Origin: Ascoidea asiatica
Taxonomy: Eukaryota; Ascomycota; Saccharomycetes; Ascoideales; Ascoideaceae
Assembly: GCA_001600695.1 (NCBI GenBank)
Contig: BCKQ01000005.1
Coordinates: 1-64,000, forward strand
Reading direction: 5' to 3'
Length of the DNA stretch: 64,000 nt
Below, piece by piece: positions 33,101 through 43,269 of this stretch (positions within the stretch are counted from its first letter, which is position 1; the number at the start of each line of letters is the position of its first letter). Position numbers and translations under genes: made by a program. The notes under the pieces were generated by a model. It was not told the origin of the DNA. It saw nothing but the letters and a program-made list of their open reading frames with translations, and ran no database searches.

Positions 33101-34203
33101 AGAATGAGATTGAAATTTTTGACTCAATGCAAAATGAGTTCAATGAATGTGATGATTTTGTAGTAAAATACCTAAATGACGAAAAAGTAAAACTTAAAAA
33201 TTGTGAAGAAGAAATAAAAAAATTTGAGCAGATCATTGAATCTTTACAATTTGAAATAAATGATTTAGACCAATCATTAAAGAAGCAAACAGCAGAAATT
33301 GCAGATACAGATAAAGAAAAAAGAAATATTGAAGATAATCTTAAATTACTATCATTAAATAATAAAGCTACTCATCTTGATGAAGAAATTCAAGAGTTAA
33401 AACAAGAAAATGCAGAAAGTAAAAAAAATGAATATTTATTGGAAAGCAATAGGTTAAATGATAGTAGAAATGAATTAAATGGAATTCATTCAGCTACTCT
33501 TGGTGAAATAAGGCAAATGGAAATTCAAAGTAATAATCTAAAGAGAGAATTGAAAACAGAATATAAAGATATTGAAAATAGATATCATGAAGAATGGGTT
33601 AGCCTACAAACTAAGGAATTAGTATCACAAGATATTGGTGTATATTCAAAGGCGTTGGATAATGCCATTATGAAATATCATAGTATCAAAATGGAAGCAA
33701 TTAATCGAATTATTGATGAACTTTGGAAAAAAACTTATAGTGGAACAGATGTGGATACTATACTTATAAAAAGTGATGTTGTGAATAGTAAATCTAAAAA
33801 TAGTATTAATAGATCATATAACTATAGAGTAGTGATGGTTAAGCAAGACGTTGAGTTAGACATGAGAGGAAGATGTTCAGCAGGACAAAAAGTTTTGGCT
33901 AGTATTATAATTCGGTTAGCATTAGCAGAATGTTTTGGAGTTAATTGTGGTATGATAGCTTTGGATGAACCAACTACAAATTTAGATTCAGACAATATAG
34001 AATCTTTGGCAAAAGCATTAGGAAGTATTGTTGATATGAGAAAGTCTCAAAGAAATTTTCAATTAATTGTAATTACCCATGATGAAAAATTTTTAAATCA
34101 TATGGATGCAGCTAAATATACAAATCATTTTTATAGAGTTAGTCGAAATGAAAGACAAAAATCAGAAATTGAATGGGTTGATATAAATAAGGTAACCGAC
34201 TAA
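30158..34203 (+). CDS. RAD50: Rad50 subunit of the MRX complex, spliced
   Basis: This SMC-like ATPase works with Mre11 and Xrs2 in double-strand-break repair and telomere maintenance. The coding exons are 30158-30159 and 30264-34203, giving 1313 residues, essentially the yeast length (1312). Splicing restores the N-terminus MSSIYKLSIQGIRSFD, missing from the uninterrupted frame, which begins with no ATG. Walker A is GQNGSGKT at 34-41. Long coiled coils flank the zinc hook C689-I-L-C692. The signature is RGRCSAGQKVLAS, and Walker B is GMIALDEPTTNLD near 1232. The gene converges on the phosphatase gene with a 180-bp spacer. Confidence 0.96.
30160..30263 (+). other. RAD50 intron inside the start codon (104 nt)
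   Basis: GTATGT is at 30160-30165, a perfect TACTAAC branch site at 30223-30229, and the 3' splice site TTTAAG ends at 30263. The intron lies between the T and G of the initiator ATG. Both the intron and exon 2 start with G, so an ATG is read either way. The unspliced RNA encodes only a 10-residue peptide before a TAA. Splicing yields Rad50. Confidence 0.9.
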
Positions 34204-34383
34204 TATTAAATTTTTTGTTTGAACAAAGAATATTTTATTGTGTAGTATTTATAAAGCTATTTATTTAATAAATATTTTCTGCATTTTCTATATCTAAAGT
34301 TTAAGTTTAAGGTTAAGTTAATTTTAAATAAAAAATAAAAAAAGGAGATGAAAAATAATGTATGTGTTTGAATTTATCAAGAA

Positions 34384-35100
34384 TCATAATATATCTTTAT
34401 CATAAACTTCTGCAGTTAAAACATGAGAATGATTATCATAAATTTTAATAATTCCATTATCTTTTTCAATATCAATTATAGAAATTCCTGTATTATGAGG
34501 AGCTTGAAATTTAAAATCATTAATATCAATATCACTTGGGATTTGATAAATATAATTTGATTTTTTTAACAATAAAGTAAAAAGTTTAGAAATAAAGCCT
34601 CCATGAGAACATACTAATATGTTATTGCAATCTTTGCATTCTTGAAGAATTTGATTCCAGATTGAATTTGCTCTTATATTGAAATCAGGAATTGATTCCC
34701 CAAAATCATTAATAGGTTTATTTAATTGTTTTGATAAAAGTAAAGCATCGGATTTCTTCATTCCTTGTAACTCACCAAGATTTTTCTCTCTTATTCTTTC
34801 GGAAAGATGAATAGGCTTTTCAGTAGTTGACTGATAAGAAGTTATAATTTTTGCAGTTTTTGAAGCACGATCCAAATCACTTGAATAAATTTTATCGAAA
34901 TCGATGATACTTAGGCATTTACCACAAGCATTAGCTTCTTTTATTCCCAGATCATTTAAAGGAATATTTATATGACCTTGATAAATCTGAAGTTTATTTG
35001 AATCAGTTTGACCATGTCTGACAACAAATACTCTCAAGATATTACTATCATTATTTGAAGTGATGCTATTACTTGATTTATGAATATCGTCTAAAGTCAT
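34384..35100 (-). CDS. Histidine phosphatase (phosphoglycerate-mutase-like)
   Basis: This 238-residue member of the histidine phosphatase superfamily carries the catalytic RHG motif in VVRHGQTDSN (residues about 26-35), the conserved YSSDLDRASKTA, a loop with RIREKNLGELQG, and the second catalytic histidine in LVCSHGGF. It resembles yeast YOR283W, a broad-specificity phosphatase of this superfamily, more than glycolytic Gpm1. The substrate is unknown. The start ATG is at 35100. Confidence 0.85.
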   Translation of the reverse strand: MTLDDIHKSSNSITSNNDSNILRVFVVRHGQTDSNKLQIYQGHINIPLNDLGIKEANACGKCLSIIDFDKIYSSDLDRASKTAKIITSYQSTTEKPIHLSERIREKNLGELQGMKKSDALLLSKQLNKPINDFGESIPDFNIRANSIWNQILQECKDCNNILVCSHGGFISKLFTLLLKKSNYIYQIPSDIDINDFKFQAPHNTGISIIDIEKDNGIIKIYDNHSHVLTAEVYDKDIL

Positions 35101-35569
35101 GATGAAGATGATAGAAGAGAGTGATTATTATGATAAAGAAGAGTAATAAACAACTTATATAATAGGATTATATAAAGAATGAACTGGTGAATGAAAGAAC
35201 TTCTAATTTGCAAACAAAATTTTATTTTAAGTAAAACTAAAGACTAAATACTAGAATAGAATGTTGATGGAATATGGATAAGGTGGAAAACGTTGGCTTG
35301 AAAATAAGGTTTTTCTATATGCCATTAAATTTAAATGCACCAAGACAGCACCGAGATTACAATAGAATATATTTATAAAAATAAAAAGTAAACTGAGCAT
35401 TAAATAGATTATTGATGGTTTAATATTAAAATATATAAAGAATGTATAAAAAATATATATGTAGCTATATACTATTTATACTGAATCTACTAAATCTACT
35501 TATGTAATTATGTAATTATTGAATGTAATTATTGTAAGTATAAACTGTTGTGATTATTTATTTAAGTAT
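35101..35569. other. Spacer between GCV1 and the phosphatase gene
   Basis: This 469-bp AT-rich region holds the phosphatase promoter and the GCV1 3' end. I see no RNA gene, repeat or clear binding site. Confidence 0.4.
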
Positions 35570-36811
35570 TTAGAGTTCTCTATAATAACCAGTTTTAATT
35601 AAAGGCATTTTTGATACTTCAAATTGTTTTAATTTACCTCTTGTTTCAATTAAAACCTTTGTACCAGATTTTTTAAAAGAAGGTTGAATATAACCTTGAG
35701 CAATATTAACTTTTAAAGAAGGAGATAAAGAACCACTTGAAACGTAACCAATTGATTCAGATTTATTATTTATATTAAAAATTTTTGAATGTTGTCTTGG
35801 AGCAGGACCTTTTTCAAGAGCTTTGAAAGCTACTCTTTTATATTGAATAGAATTTTGATCTTTTAATTGAGATAAAATTTTTGAAGAACCATTGAAAGAA
35901 GAAGTTGAAGTTCTTCTTGATTTTGAAACTACCCAATTTAAAGAAGCTTCAATTGGAGTTATAATTTGAGATAATTCATGACCATAAAGACACATACCAG
36001 CTTCTAATCTTAAAGAATCTCTTGCTGCTAAACCAATTGGTTTAATAATATCAAAATCATTTTTAAATAAATCAGATACAAAAAGATTAGCCAATTCTGG
36101 ATTTGGAATAGAAATTTCAAAACCATCTTCACCAGTATAACCACCTCTAGAAATATGAATTAAATTATGAGAATTTGAATTTAAAAAATTATTATCAAAA
36201 TTTGAAGAAAAAGATTGAATACCTTTAAAATTTTGATCAAATTTAAAAAAAGAAGAATTACCGAAAAAAAGTTTTGATAAATCAATTGAAGGTAAATATT
36301 TATTTAAAATTGAAATTGATTTTGGACCTTGAATTGCAATTAAAGTTGAAGTTGATTGATTAAATAATTGATGAGATATATCATGATTACCATTATTAAA
36401 ATTTTGTAATTCATTTTTTAAAAATTGTAAATCTTGAGTTGCACAACCTGCATTTGTTACTATATAAAATTGATTATTAGAATGTTTTGTAATTATTGTA
36501 TCATCAACAATACCACCATTTTGATTTAATAAAACAGATAAAGTTGAAGTACCTACTTTTAATTGATTAATATCAGTTGGAGTTATTTTTTGTAAAAAAT
36601 CAATTGCAGAATTACCAGATAATTTATGTTGTAACATATGAGAAACATCAAATAAACCAGATTGAGATCTAACCCAATTATGAGATTCAATATGAGATTG
36701 AATCTTTGGATATAAAACAGGCATTGAAAAATCAGCATAATCAACCATTTTTGCACCAAATTTTATATGAATATCATACAATGTAGTTTTTTTTAAAAGT
36801 TTAGAAGCCAT
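35570..36811 (-). CDS. GCV1: Aminomethyltransferase, glycine cleavage T protein
   Basis: The T protein of the mitochondrial glycine cleavage system transfers the methylene group to tetrahydrofolate. The 413 residues contain SHIESHNWVRSQSGLFDVSH near the N-terminus, GGIVDDTIITKH, GYTGEDGFEIS with the folate-site region, and RLEAGMCLYGHEL. Length is close to yeast Gcv1 (400). The presequence appears short: only about eight residues (MASKLLKK) precede conserved sequence, against roughly 15 in yeast. I found no upstream exon that would lengthen it. Coding composition is strongly AT-biased. Confidence 0.96.
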   Translation of the reverse strand: MASKLLKKTTLYDIHIKFGAKMVDYADFSMPVLYPKIQSHIESHNWVRSQSGLFDVSHMLQHKLSGNSAIDFLQKITPTDINQLKVGTSTLSVLLNQNGGIVDDTIITKHSNNQFYIVTNAGCATQDLQFLKNELQNFNNGNHDISHQLFNQSTSTLIAIQGPKSISILNKYLPSIDLSKLFFGNSSFFKFDQNFKGIQSFSSNFDNNFLNSNSHNLIHISRGGYTGEDGFEISIPNPELANLFVSDLFKNDFDIIKPIGLAARDSLRLEAGMCLYGHELSQIITPIEASLNWVVSKSRRTSTSSFNGSSKILSQLKDQNSIQYKRVAFKALEKGPAPRQHSKIFNINNKSESIGYVSSGSLSPSLKVNIAQGYIQPSFKKSGTKVLIETRGKLKQFEVSKMPLIKTGYYREL

Positions 36812-37633
36812 TTTTGAAAATAACTGACAATCTTATTTATATTATCACAACTAGGAATTTAGGAAAGCAATATAGATAAAAACAAAAGAAAAAGACATGA
36901 ATTGAATTGTATTGAATTGAATGAAACATTTCAGTTTATTTTATATTTTAATAGTTCAATAAAATTAATCCAATATTTTAATATTTCAATACTCCAATAT
37001 CTTAATAGTCCAATATTACATTACTCCAATACTTCGACGAATTCATAAGGTTAATTAATTAATTGTACAAAAAAATTGGCATTGTCAGTGGTGGTGGGTG
37101 GGTAGTTGTTTGGTTATCCACGATGATTGGATCTGGCGCTGGGAGAGATAGCAGAGAGCCGAGAGAGAGCAGGCGAGGCCCGAGTCAGCACACACGCACC
37201 AGCCACGTCCCGAGTCAGACCGGAGGGGCGCAGAAAAACGAGACCAGAAACACGGATGTGGTGAGAAGTCAGGTGACACTTTCAGCACCGGATTTGCGGG
37301 TGGCCTCTATGCTTGTCATGTGCTTGATTGAGACCAATGTGATGGATCTCCAACTGCACCCCCTGCATGGACCCGGTTCCCCCGGCAGATATATTAATTG
37401 TTGTTACGCCAAACTTAACCGCCGACACTTTTTACTACCGGTAAGTTAACTACTGGCGTTACTACTACTGCACTAAGTAGTGCAAAGTAAAAGAAAATAA
37501 AATAAAGGTCTCTTGAGTTCCAGAAAGAGCTTTTCTTCCTTGATTATATTTATATTATTGTATTAAATCTTCTCATGAGGTTTGAATTGGTGGAATACAT
37601 TCAATTATTTTTCTAATTTTTTATTATTATGAA
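36812..37633. promoter_or_regulatory. Divergent GCV1/PAC2 region with GC-rich island
   Basis: This 822-bp divergent promoter region has imperfect repeats of CAATATTTTAATA type at 36955-37030. A GC-rich island follows at about 37085-37395, with purine-rich GAGAG runs. A short perfect inverted repeat, TGCACTA-AG-TAGTGCA, lies at 37469-37484. The island has a long open frame but no protein-like product. Confidence 0.45.
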
Positions 37634-39508
37634 ATGCTTTCTGATATAGAAAAAGAGAACATTCAAGCTTCATGTGTTCTTTCTCTTTTTCAGCGTGTTT
37701 CTTTTACTTCTGATAATGAAATTGCTACTGTTTCTTTTATTGGGTTTATCCCTAACTGGCCAGATAATTTAGCTATTGGTTTAGAATGGGATAATTATTT
37801 AGAAAAGGGGAAAAATAATGGATTTTTAAATAATTTTCAATATATTTCAACAAAATATTATAATTTTGATCCAAATTTATCTCCATGTTCATTTTTTAAA
37901 TATTCAAAATTATTATCTCAATTAAATCCACTTTCTTTATCTCATATTGATTTTATATCTGCTTTAGTTAATAAATATACTGATACTTTTCAATTATCAA
38001 CAAATCAATATAAATTTGGTTCAAAATCTATACAAAATTATGGTTTTGATAAATTAATTTCAATTAATTCAAATTTTCAAAATTTATCAATATTATCTTT
38101 AAATAATCTTAATATAAAAACTTTTAAAAGTCCAAATTCAAATTTAAATTCAAATTCAAATTCAAATTCAAATTCAAATTTCAAATTTAATTTACCTAAT
38201 CTTAAAACTTTAGATCTTTCAAATAATTTATTCAATTCTTTTGAAATTATTTTAAATATTTTATCTTTAACTCCAAATTTAATAAATTTAGATTTATCTT
38301 TTAATAAATTTTTAATTCCATTGAATTTAAAAAATTTAATTTTAAATTTTAATCCAATCAATTTCAATTCAATTAAAAATTTATCAATATCAAATAATTT
38401 ATTATCTTTAAATACTTTAAATTTATTATTATTTTTTTTTAATAATTTATCTTCATTAAATCTATCAAATAATTTCATTAATAATAAATTTATTAATGAA
38501 TTTATTATAAATTCAAAAAATTTTAATTCAAAAAATTTTAATTCAAAAAATTTTAATTCAAAAAATTTTAATTCATTAAATTCTATTAAATCAATAAATT
38601 TTTCAAATAATTATTTATTTAAATTTCCTTATAATTTATTATCTATTTTTAAAAATTTATCAATTATTAATTTATCATATAATAAAATATCTTTTAATGA
38701 AAATGATTTTTATTTATATAAAAATGATTTCAATAATAAATTAAATTCCTTAGATTTAAGAAATAATTCAATTAAAAATTGGTATGAATTAGATATAATT
38801 AATTTAAATTTTAAAAATTTATCAAATCTTAGAATTAATAATAATCCATTAATAAATTTAGAAGAATTTTCAATAAAAAATAAATATTTAAGTGAATTAG
38901 ATGAATATGAATTAAATAAAAAAATTATTGATGAAATTTTTATAAAAATTTTATTTAGATTTAATAATTCATTAATTAAAATAAATGGAACAAATATTTC
39001 AATTAATGAAAAAATAAATTCAGATTTATATTTTATTTCAAAATTTAAAGAAAATAAAATTAATAAAGATATTATATTATCAAAATATGGTATAAAAAGG
39101 TTTAATAATTTAATTAAAACTTATAAACTATCATCATATTTATTTATGAATGAATACAAAAAAGATAATGATAATGATGATGATGATGATGATGAGAAAA
39201 AAAACAAAAAAAATAATATTTTAAAAGATTTAATAAAATTAAATTTAATTTTTCATTTTAATAAAAAAAAATTAATAATTAAAAATATTAAATTTTTTAA
39301 TTCAAATACAAATATTTTTAAATTTAAAGGAATAATTTTAAAATTATTTAAATTAAATAAGTATTTACAAAATTATGAATTAAATATATTTTATAAAATT
39401 GGTAATAAAAGTTTTAAAATTGAAATTTCAAATGATTTAAAATATTTGAAAGATTTTAATTTTAAAAATGGAGATAATATTGAAATTATACCAAATTTTA
39501 TTATTTAA
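37634..39508 (+). CDS. PAC2: Tubulin-folding cofactor E
   Basis: This 624-residue chaperone helps assemble alpha/beta-tubulin dimers. An N-terminal CAP-Gly domain (about residues 10-75) has the groove motif as GKNNG instead of the usual GKNDG. Leucine-rich repeats span about 140-430 with LKTLDLSNNLFN and LNSLDLRNNSIKNW. The C-terminus (about 545-624) fits a ubiquitin-like domain. Simple inserts include SN repeats near 170, four tandem SKNFN units (about 293-313) inside the repeats, and an Asp run near 515. Yeast Pac2 is 518 residues. Codons are nearly all A/T. Its stop codon overlaps that of ATP11 on the other strand. Confidence 0.92.
   Translation: MLSDIEKENIQASCVLSLFQRVSFTSDNEIATVSFIGFIPNWPDNLAIGLEWDNYLEKGKNNGFLNNFQYISTKYYNFDPNLSPCSFFKYSKLLSQLNPLSLSHIDFISALVNKYTDTFQLSTNQYKFGSKSIQNYGFDKLISINSNFQNLSILSLNNLNIKTFKSPNSNLNSNSNSNSNSNFKFNLPNLKTLDLSNNLFNSFEIILNILSLTPNLINLDLSFNKFLIPLNLKNLILNFNPINFNSIKNLSISNNLLSLNTLNLLLFFFNNLSSLNLSNNFINNKFINEFIINSKNFNSKNFNSKNFNSKNFNSLNSIKSINFSNNYLFKFPYNLLSIFKNLSIINLSYNKISFNENDFYLYKNDFNNKLNSLDLRNNSIKNWYELDIINLNFKNLSNLRINNNPLINLEEFSIKNKYLSELDEYELNKKIIDEIFIKILFRFNNSLIKINGTNISINEKINSDLYFISKFKENKINKDIILSKYGIKRFNNLIKTYKLSSYLFMNEYKKDNDNDDDDDDEKKNKKNNILKDLIKLNLIFHFNKKKLIIKNIKFFNSNTNIFKFKGIILKLFKLNKYLQNYELNIFYKIGNKSFKIEISNDLKYLKDFNFKNGDNIEIIPNFII
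39505..39508. other. Overlapping convergent stop codons (PAC2/ATP11)
   Basis: The four bases TTAA hold the TAA of PAC2 (39506-39508) and, on the other strand, the TAA of ATP11 (39507-39505). Each transcript's 3' UTR must therefore lie antisense inside the other coding sequence. Confidence 0.9.
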
Positions 39509-40479
39509 ATATTATCCAATTCACATTCTTTAATTAATTTTTCAATTGAGAAATTTTTATTTCCTTTAGTAAAATCATTTAATAAATTTAATCTTTGTTG
39601 ATTTTTTAATAAATCATCATTTTTTAAAGCACCATAAAATTTTTGAATATTTAATAAAATATATTGAACTTCAGATGGAGTAATAATTTTATTATTTTCA
39701 ATTAAACCATTCATTAAAACAATATTTTTTTGATTAATTAAATCAGAATGAAAAGTTAAAGTTGTATGAGGTCTTGAAAATTCATTATTTAATTTATATT
39801 CTGCTAAAGTTGTTATAATACAATGAGTTGTATTTTTTAAAGAAAATAACCATTGAATTAAATGTAATTCATGAGCATTATTATTATTATTATTATTATT
39901 ATTAATTGAGGAATCTTTTTTTGGTAATGGAATTAAAAAAATTGGATTTTTTTTTGCATTTGAATAAATAATTTTAAAAGAATCTGAATTTATAGAAGCA
40001 GATAAATAATTTAATTTATTTAAAAATCTCATTCTCCAAATCTGTTGAATTTGACTAATATTTAAAAATTTAATTTTTTCAACATCTATAAATGAATTTA
40101 AAGTTTTAAATGGAGGTTTTTCATCCAAAATTTTATTAGATTTTATAACATTTTTTGAAAAAGGAGAAAAAGGTTTATTTATATGAATTATATTTGATTG
40201 ATTTTGATTTTGATTATGATTATTTTGATCTAAAAGATATTCATAACCTTTTAAAGGATCAATTTTATTTAATTCTTTTTTTTTCAAATCAATTTGATCT
40301 TTTAATTTTAATTTTAAAGAATTAATATCTTTAAGACCTAAATCATTTGCTTTTTTTAATAATTTTTCATTATAAGATTTTAAAATAGATTCATTATCAA
40401 TTGAATTTTTTGTAGATAAGAATCTTTTATTAAGAAGAATAGGTAAATTTAAATTAAAGTTGTTTAATTTTGAAAACAT
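39505..40479 (-). CDS. ATP11: Mitochondrial F1-ATPase assembly factor Atp11
   Basis: Atp11 (ATPAF1 family) binds free F1 beta subunits during ATP synthase assembly in the matrix. The 324 residues start with a presequence (LLNKRFLSTK). The family core runs from PPFKTLNSFIDVEKIKFLNI through QIWRMRFLNK, the FLIPLPK strand and LIQWLFSLKNTTHCIITTLAEYK to SRPHTTLTFHSDL. An Asn tract near 195-203 interrupts the core between two strands. Yeast Atp11 is 318 residues. The TAA shares bases with the PAC2 TAA on the opposite strand. Confidence 0.94.
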   Translation of the reverse strand: MFSKLNNFNLNLPILLNKRFLSTKNSIDNESILKSYNEKLLKKANDLGLKDINSLKLKLKDQIDLKKKELNKIDPLKGYEYLLDQNNHNQNQNQSNIIHINKPFSPFSKNVIKSNKILDEKPPFKTLNSFIDVEKIKFLNISQIQQIWRMRFLNKLNYLSASINSDSFKIIYSNAKKNPIFLIPLPKKDSSINNNNNNNNNAHELHLIQWLFSLKNTTHCIITTLAEYKLNNEFSRPHTTLTFHSDLINQKNIVLMNGLIENNKIITPSEVQYILLNIQKFYGALKNDDLLKNQQRLNLLNDFTKGNKNFSIEKLIKECELDNI

Positions 40480-40789
40480 TTCAGTTCTTTTCAGTTCTTT
40501 TCAGTTCTTTTCTAGTTATTGTTTATTATCTTATATATTTTCAAAAGAATTGTCATATAAATTGTCATATAAATTATCATATAAATGATCGAATCAACTA
40601 TCAAATAAATTATGGAATAAATTTCATCAAATTCATTGAATAAACTAAATTAATGCAAAATGAGCGGGTAACAGAAAGAGAAGCAAAACAGGTGAGGCCA
40701 GTGTTATGGATCTTCTTCAAAAGCAGTTTTACTCTTGCAACAAACACTCTTGTTTATTATCAGAATCATTATCAGCAGTAAGTATATGA

Positions 40790-41200
40790 CTATGCAGCAG
40801 GATTGGAAGCAGTTTGAGGGGCTGTTGAAGACTGGAGCTTGGAATGGCAGGCCTGTTCAATTGTCCTGACTTCGAGAAGCTCTCTGGAAGACTGAGCAGC
40901 AGCAGCAGCAGCAGAAACAGCAGCAGCAGCAGAAGCAGCAGAAGCAGCGAGGAAAAGAGCCCGGACCCTGCCAGCGTCCAGCAAGCACTGCTGGTATTGC
41001 TGCTCGAAGTACAACCGCTGGAGATGGCCCACGAGCCTTGCTCTGGTGGCCCTGAGGCCAAGGTCCCACCGAGCCACTTCCTCCGAGCCCACGTCCACCT
41101 GGAGAAAGTGCTCGTCCTGAAGCAACGGGCCCTGGGCATGGAAAAGAAGCTTCTGGGCAGCAAAAGCAGCAGCAGTCTGGCTTTTTCTTCTTCTGAGCAT
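40790..41200 (-). CDS. Doubtful GC-rich open frame of 136 codons
   Basis: An ATG at 41200 opens 136 codons in the GC-rich island. The first 80 residues have a protein-like helical pattern, for example RARLVGHLQRLYFEQQYQQC. An Ala/Ser run then arises from the CAG repeat read in reverse, and a polar tail ends it. I recognise no family. Two other frames are also open across the same DNA, as expected from high GC, so openness is weak evidence. Codon composition is opposite to that of both neighbours. It could be a small gene, a transferred fragment or chance. Confidence 0.25.
   Translation of the reverse strand: MLRRRKSQTAAAFAAQKLLFHAQGPLLQDEHFLQVDVGSEEVARWDLGLRATRARLVGHLQRLYFEQQYQQCLLDAGRVRALFLAASAASAAAAVSAAAAAAQSSRELLEVRTIEQACHSKLQSSTAPQTASNPAA
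40896..40949. repeat. Interrupted CAG microsatellite
   Basis: Two CAG runs of six and five units, separated by AAA, are followed by CAGAAG units, all on the + strand. They sit inside the GC-rich island between ATP11 and PET112. Confidence 0.85.
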
Positions 41201-41227
41201 TGCAACAAGCACCTTTGGAGACAATTC

Positions 41228-41273
41228 AATACAGCTATCCAATACAGCTATCCAATACAGCTATCCAATACAG
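41228..41273. repeat. 13-bp tandem repeat
   Basis: Three exact copies of AATACAGCTATCC and a partial fourth lie at the edge of the GC-rich island, about 265 bp past the PET112 stop. Confidence 0.85.
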
Positions 41274-41538
41274 TCAACTCAACTAACTCAATTCAAATCA
41301 ACTGTTTCAATTTAACACAAAACCAAATCAGAATCTGAAATTATTATTTTTCTGCCGGGTAATCTCTCCCCACCAGCCACACGGCACTAGCCACGCGTTG
41401 CTTATCATCGATATTCTGCATGTTCGTTTCCTTAGTTTTTCTCTATATACTACTAACTTACTTACTGTTCATTTAAAACTATATACAATTGCAAATAATG
41501 AAATATCTAATAATTATTGAATTAATAATAATTTTACT

Positions 41539-43269
41539 TCATTTCATTCCAATGATCTCTTTAAATGAATCTTCAAAAATCTTAGCTTTAATTCTTCCTT
41601 GACTAATTCTCATTGCTTGTCCAATTAAAACTTGAATTGAGTTAAGTCTTTCTCCATTTTTTAAATTTAAAACAATTTCTTTATTTGATTCAATTATATT
41701 TAAACAAATTTCTTTAATTTCTTTATTTATATTAACATCTTTATAAATTTTTGTAAGATTATTTAATTCAAATTCTTCCATAATCTCAAAAACTTTTTTA
41801 TTTCTAATTTTTTCATCTTTCCAATTTTCAATTAAATATGATAAAATTATTTTACCACTACTTGTTGTTAATTTTTCTTCTTCATAAATTAATATTAATA
41901 ATTCTGAAAATTTTTCAATTGAAATAATTTCTTCAATTTTAATTTCATTTTCAATTTCATTTTCAATTTCTTTTTCAATTTCTTTATGTATTTCTTTATA
42001 AATTTCAAATTTTTTTAAATTACCTAAAAATTCATGAAATATCCAATTATTTGGAATTTTAAAATTTAATTTATTTTTTATACAACTTTCTTCAATAATT
42101 TTTAAATAAAATTTTAAAAGTCCTGGATAATTTTCATTAATTAATAATTTACATTCTTTAATATTTAAATTATATGGTTTATTAATTAATTTAAAAATTA
42201 AATCTTCTGGTAAATTTTTTATATATTTTTTCTTAATTTCTTTTAAAATATTTTTATCTAATTTAATTTTTGATAATTCTGGATCTGGCATATATCTATA
42301 ATCAATTGAATTTTCTTTATTTCTTAATTTTTCTGTTTTATTTAATTCATTATTCCATCTTCTTGTTTCTTGAATTATTAAAAAATTTTTACCTTCTTTA
42401 ATTAATTTCATTTGTCTTTTATATTCATATTTAATTGCATTAATAATATTTGAAGTATTTGATAAATTTTTAATTTCAACTTTATTATTATTATTAATAC
42501 TAATATTAACATCAATTCTCATTGTACCTGTTTCTAAATTTGATGTACAAATATTTAAAAATTTTAAAATCATTTCATATTTCTTAATAAATCCTTTAAC
42601 TTGTTTTAAATCTTCAAAATCAGGTTTTGTAACTAATTCTATTAATGGTATATTACTTCTATTAAAATCAATTTTAGTTTCTCCATTTAAATTATAAATT
42701 AATTTTCCAGTATCTTGTTCAATTTGAATTTGTTCAATATTAATAATTTTTTCATTTTCTTTAATTCCATCAAATTTCGAATTTAATTTTAATTCTCCTT
42801 CTTTAAAAATTGGTTCATAATGTTGAGTAATTTGATATCCTAATGGTTGATCTAAATAAAAATAATGTTTTCTATCAAATGATGAATTTAAATTAATCTT
42901 ACAATTCAATGCAATTCCACATTTTAAAACTAATAATAATATTTCTTTATTTAAAATTGGTTGAGTACCTGGTAATCCAATATCAAAATATGATACATTA
43001 CTATTTGGATTAATATTTCTATTAAATTCATGATTTTCTGAAAATGAAAATAATTTTTTTTTACTTTTTAATTGAGAATGAATCTCTAATCCACATTTTA
43101 ATTTAAATTCTGGTATTAATTTAAATTCTTCTTTATTATTATATCCATAATTACTATTATTATTAATATCTTTTGAAATTTTACTGAAATTTCTTTTTAT
43201 ACTTCTAAAATATTTGGTATTTCTAATGATTTCCTTTTTAATGTTTCTACTTATATTTGAAACAACCAT
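41539..43269 (-). CDS. PET112: Mitochondrial glutamyl-tRNA amidotransferase subunit B
   Basis: GatB/Pet112 converts mischarged Glu-tRNA-Gln to Gln-tRNA-Gln in mitochondria, together with Her2 and Gtf1. The 576 residues begin with a basic presequence. The catalytic domain then has KCGLEIHSQLKSKKKLFSFS, VSYFDIGLPGTQPILN, KHYFYLDQPLGYQITQHYEP and IEQDTGKLIY. RSNIPLIELVTKPDF and ETRRWN are also signatures. A Glu/Ile/Asn-rich insert lies at about 435-455 in the tail domain. The frame runs two codons upstream to a TTG, so the ATG at 43269 is used. Yeast Pet112 is 541 residues. HOM6 lies upstream on the same strand. Confidence 0.95.
   Translation of the reverse strand: MVVSNISRNIKKEIIRNTKYFRSIKRNFSKISKDINNNSNYGYNNKEEFKLIPEFKLKCGLEIHSQLKSKKKLFSFSENHEFNRNINPNSNVSYFDIGLPGTQPILNKEILLLVLKCGIALNCKINLNSSFDRKHYFYLDQPLGYQITQHYEPIFKEGELKLNSKFDGIKENEKIINIEQIQIEQDTGKLIYNLNGETKIDFNRSNIPLIELVTKPDFEDLKQVKGFIKKYEMILKFLNICTSNLETGTMRIDVNISINNNNKVEIKNLSNTSNIINAIKYEYKRQMKLIKEGKNFLIIQETRRWNNELNKTEKLRNKENSIDYRYMPDPELSKIKLDKNILKEIKKKYIKNLPEDLIFKLINKPYNLNIKECKLLINENYPGLLKFYLKIIEESCIKNKLNFKIPNNWIFHEFLGNLKKFEIYKEIHKEIEKEIENEIENEIKIEEIISIEKFSELLILIYEEEKLTTSSGKIILSYLIENWKDEKIRNKKVFEIMEEFELNNLTKIYKDVNINKEIKEICLNIIESNKEIVLNLKNGERLNSIQVLIGQAMRISQGRIKAKIFEDSFKEIIGMK

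Larger units (their letters stand above)
40480..41538. promoter_or_regulatory. ATP11 promoter and GC-rich island before PET112
   Basis: Next to ATP11 are three TCAGTTCTTT units (40481-40510) and ATCATATAAATT-type repeats (40550-40590). CGGGTAA, a Reb1-like core, occurs at 40665-40671 and 41356-41362, and ACGCGT at 41393-41398. From about 40690 to 41215 the sequence is a strongly GC-rich island with CAG repeats and a questionable open frame. TACTAAC at 41451 on the + strand has no gene to belong to. Confidence 0.5.

Noticed and set aside
41451-41457. TACTAAC on the + strand as a sign of a spliced gene
   Set aside because: No matching 5' splice site with coding sequence on that strand. Both neighbours lie on the minus strand.
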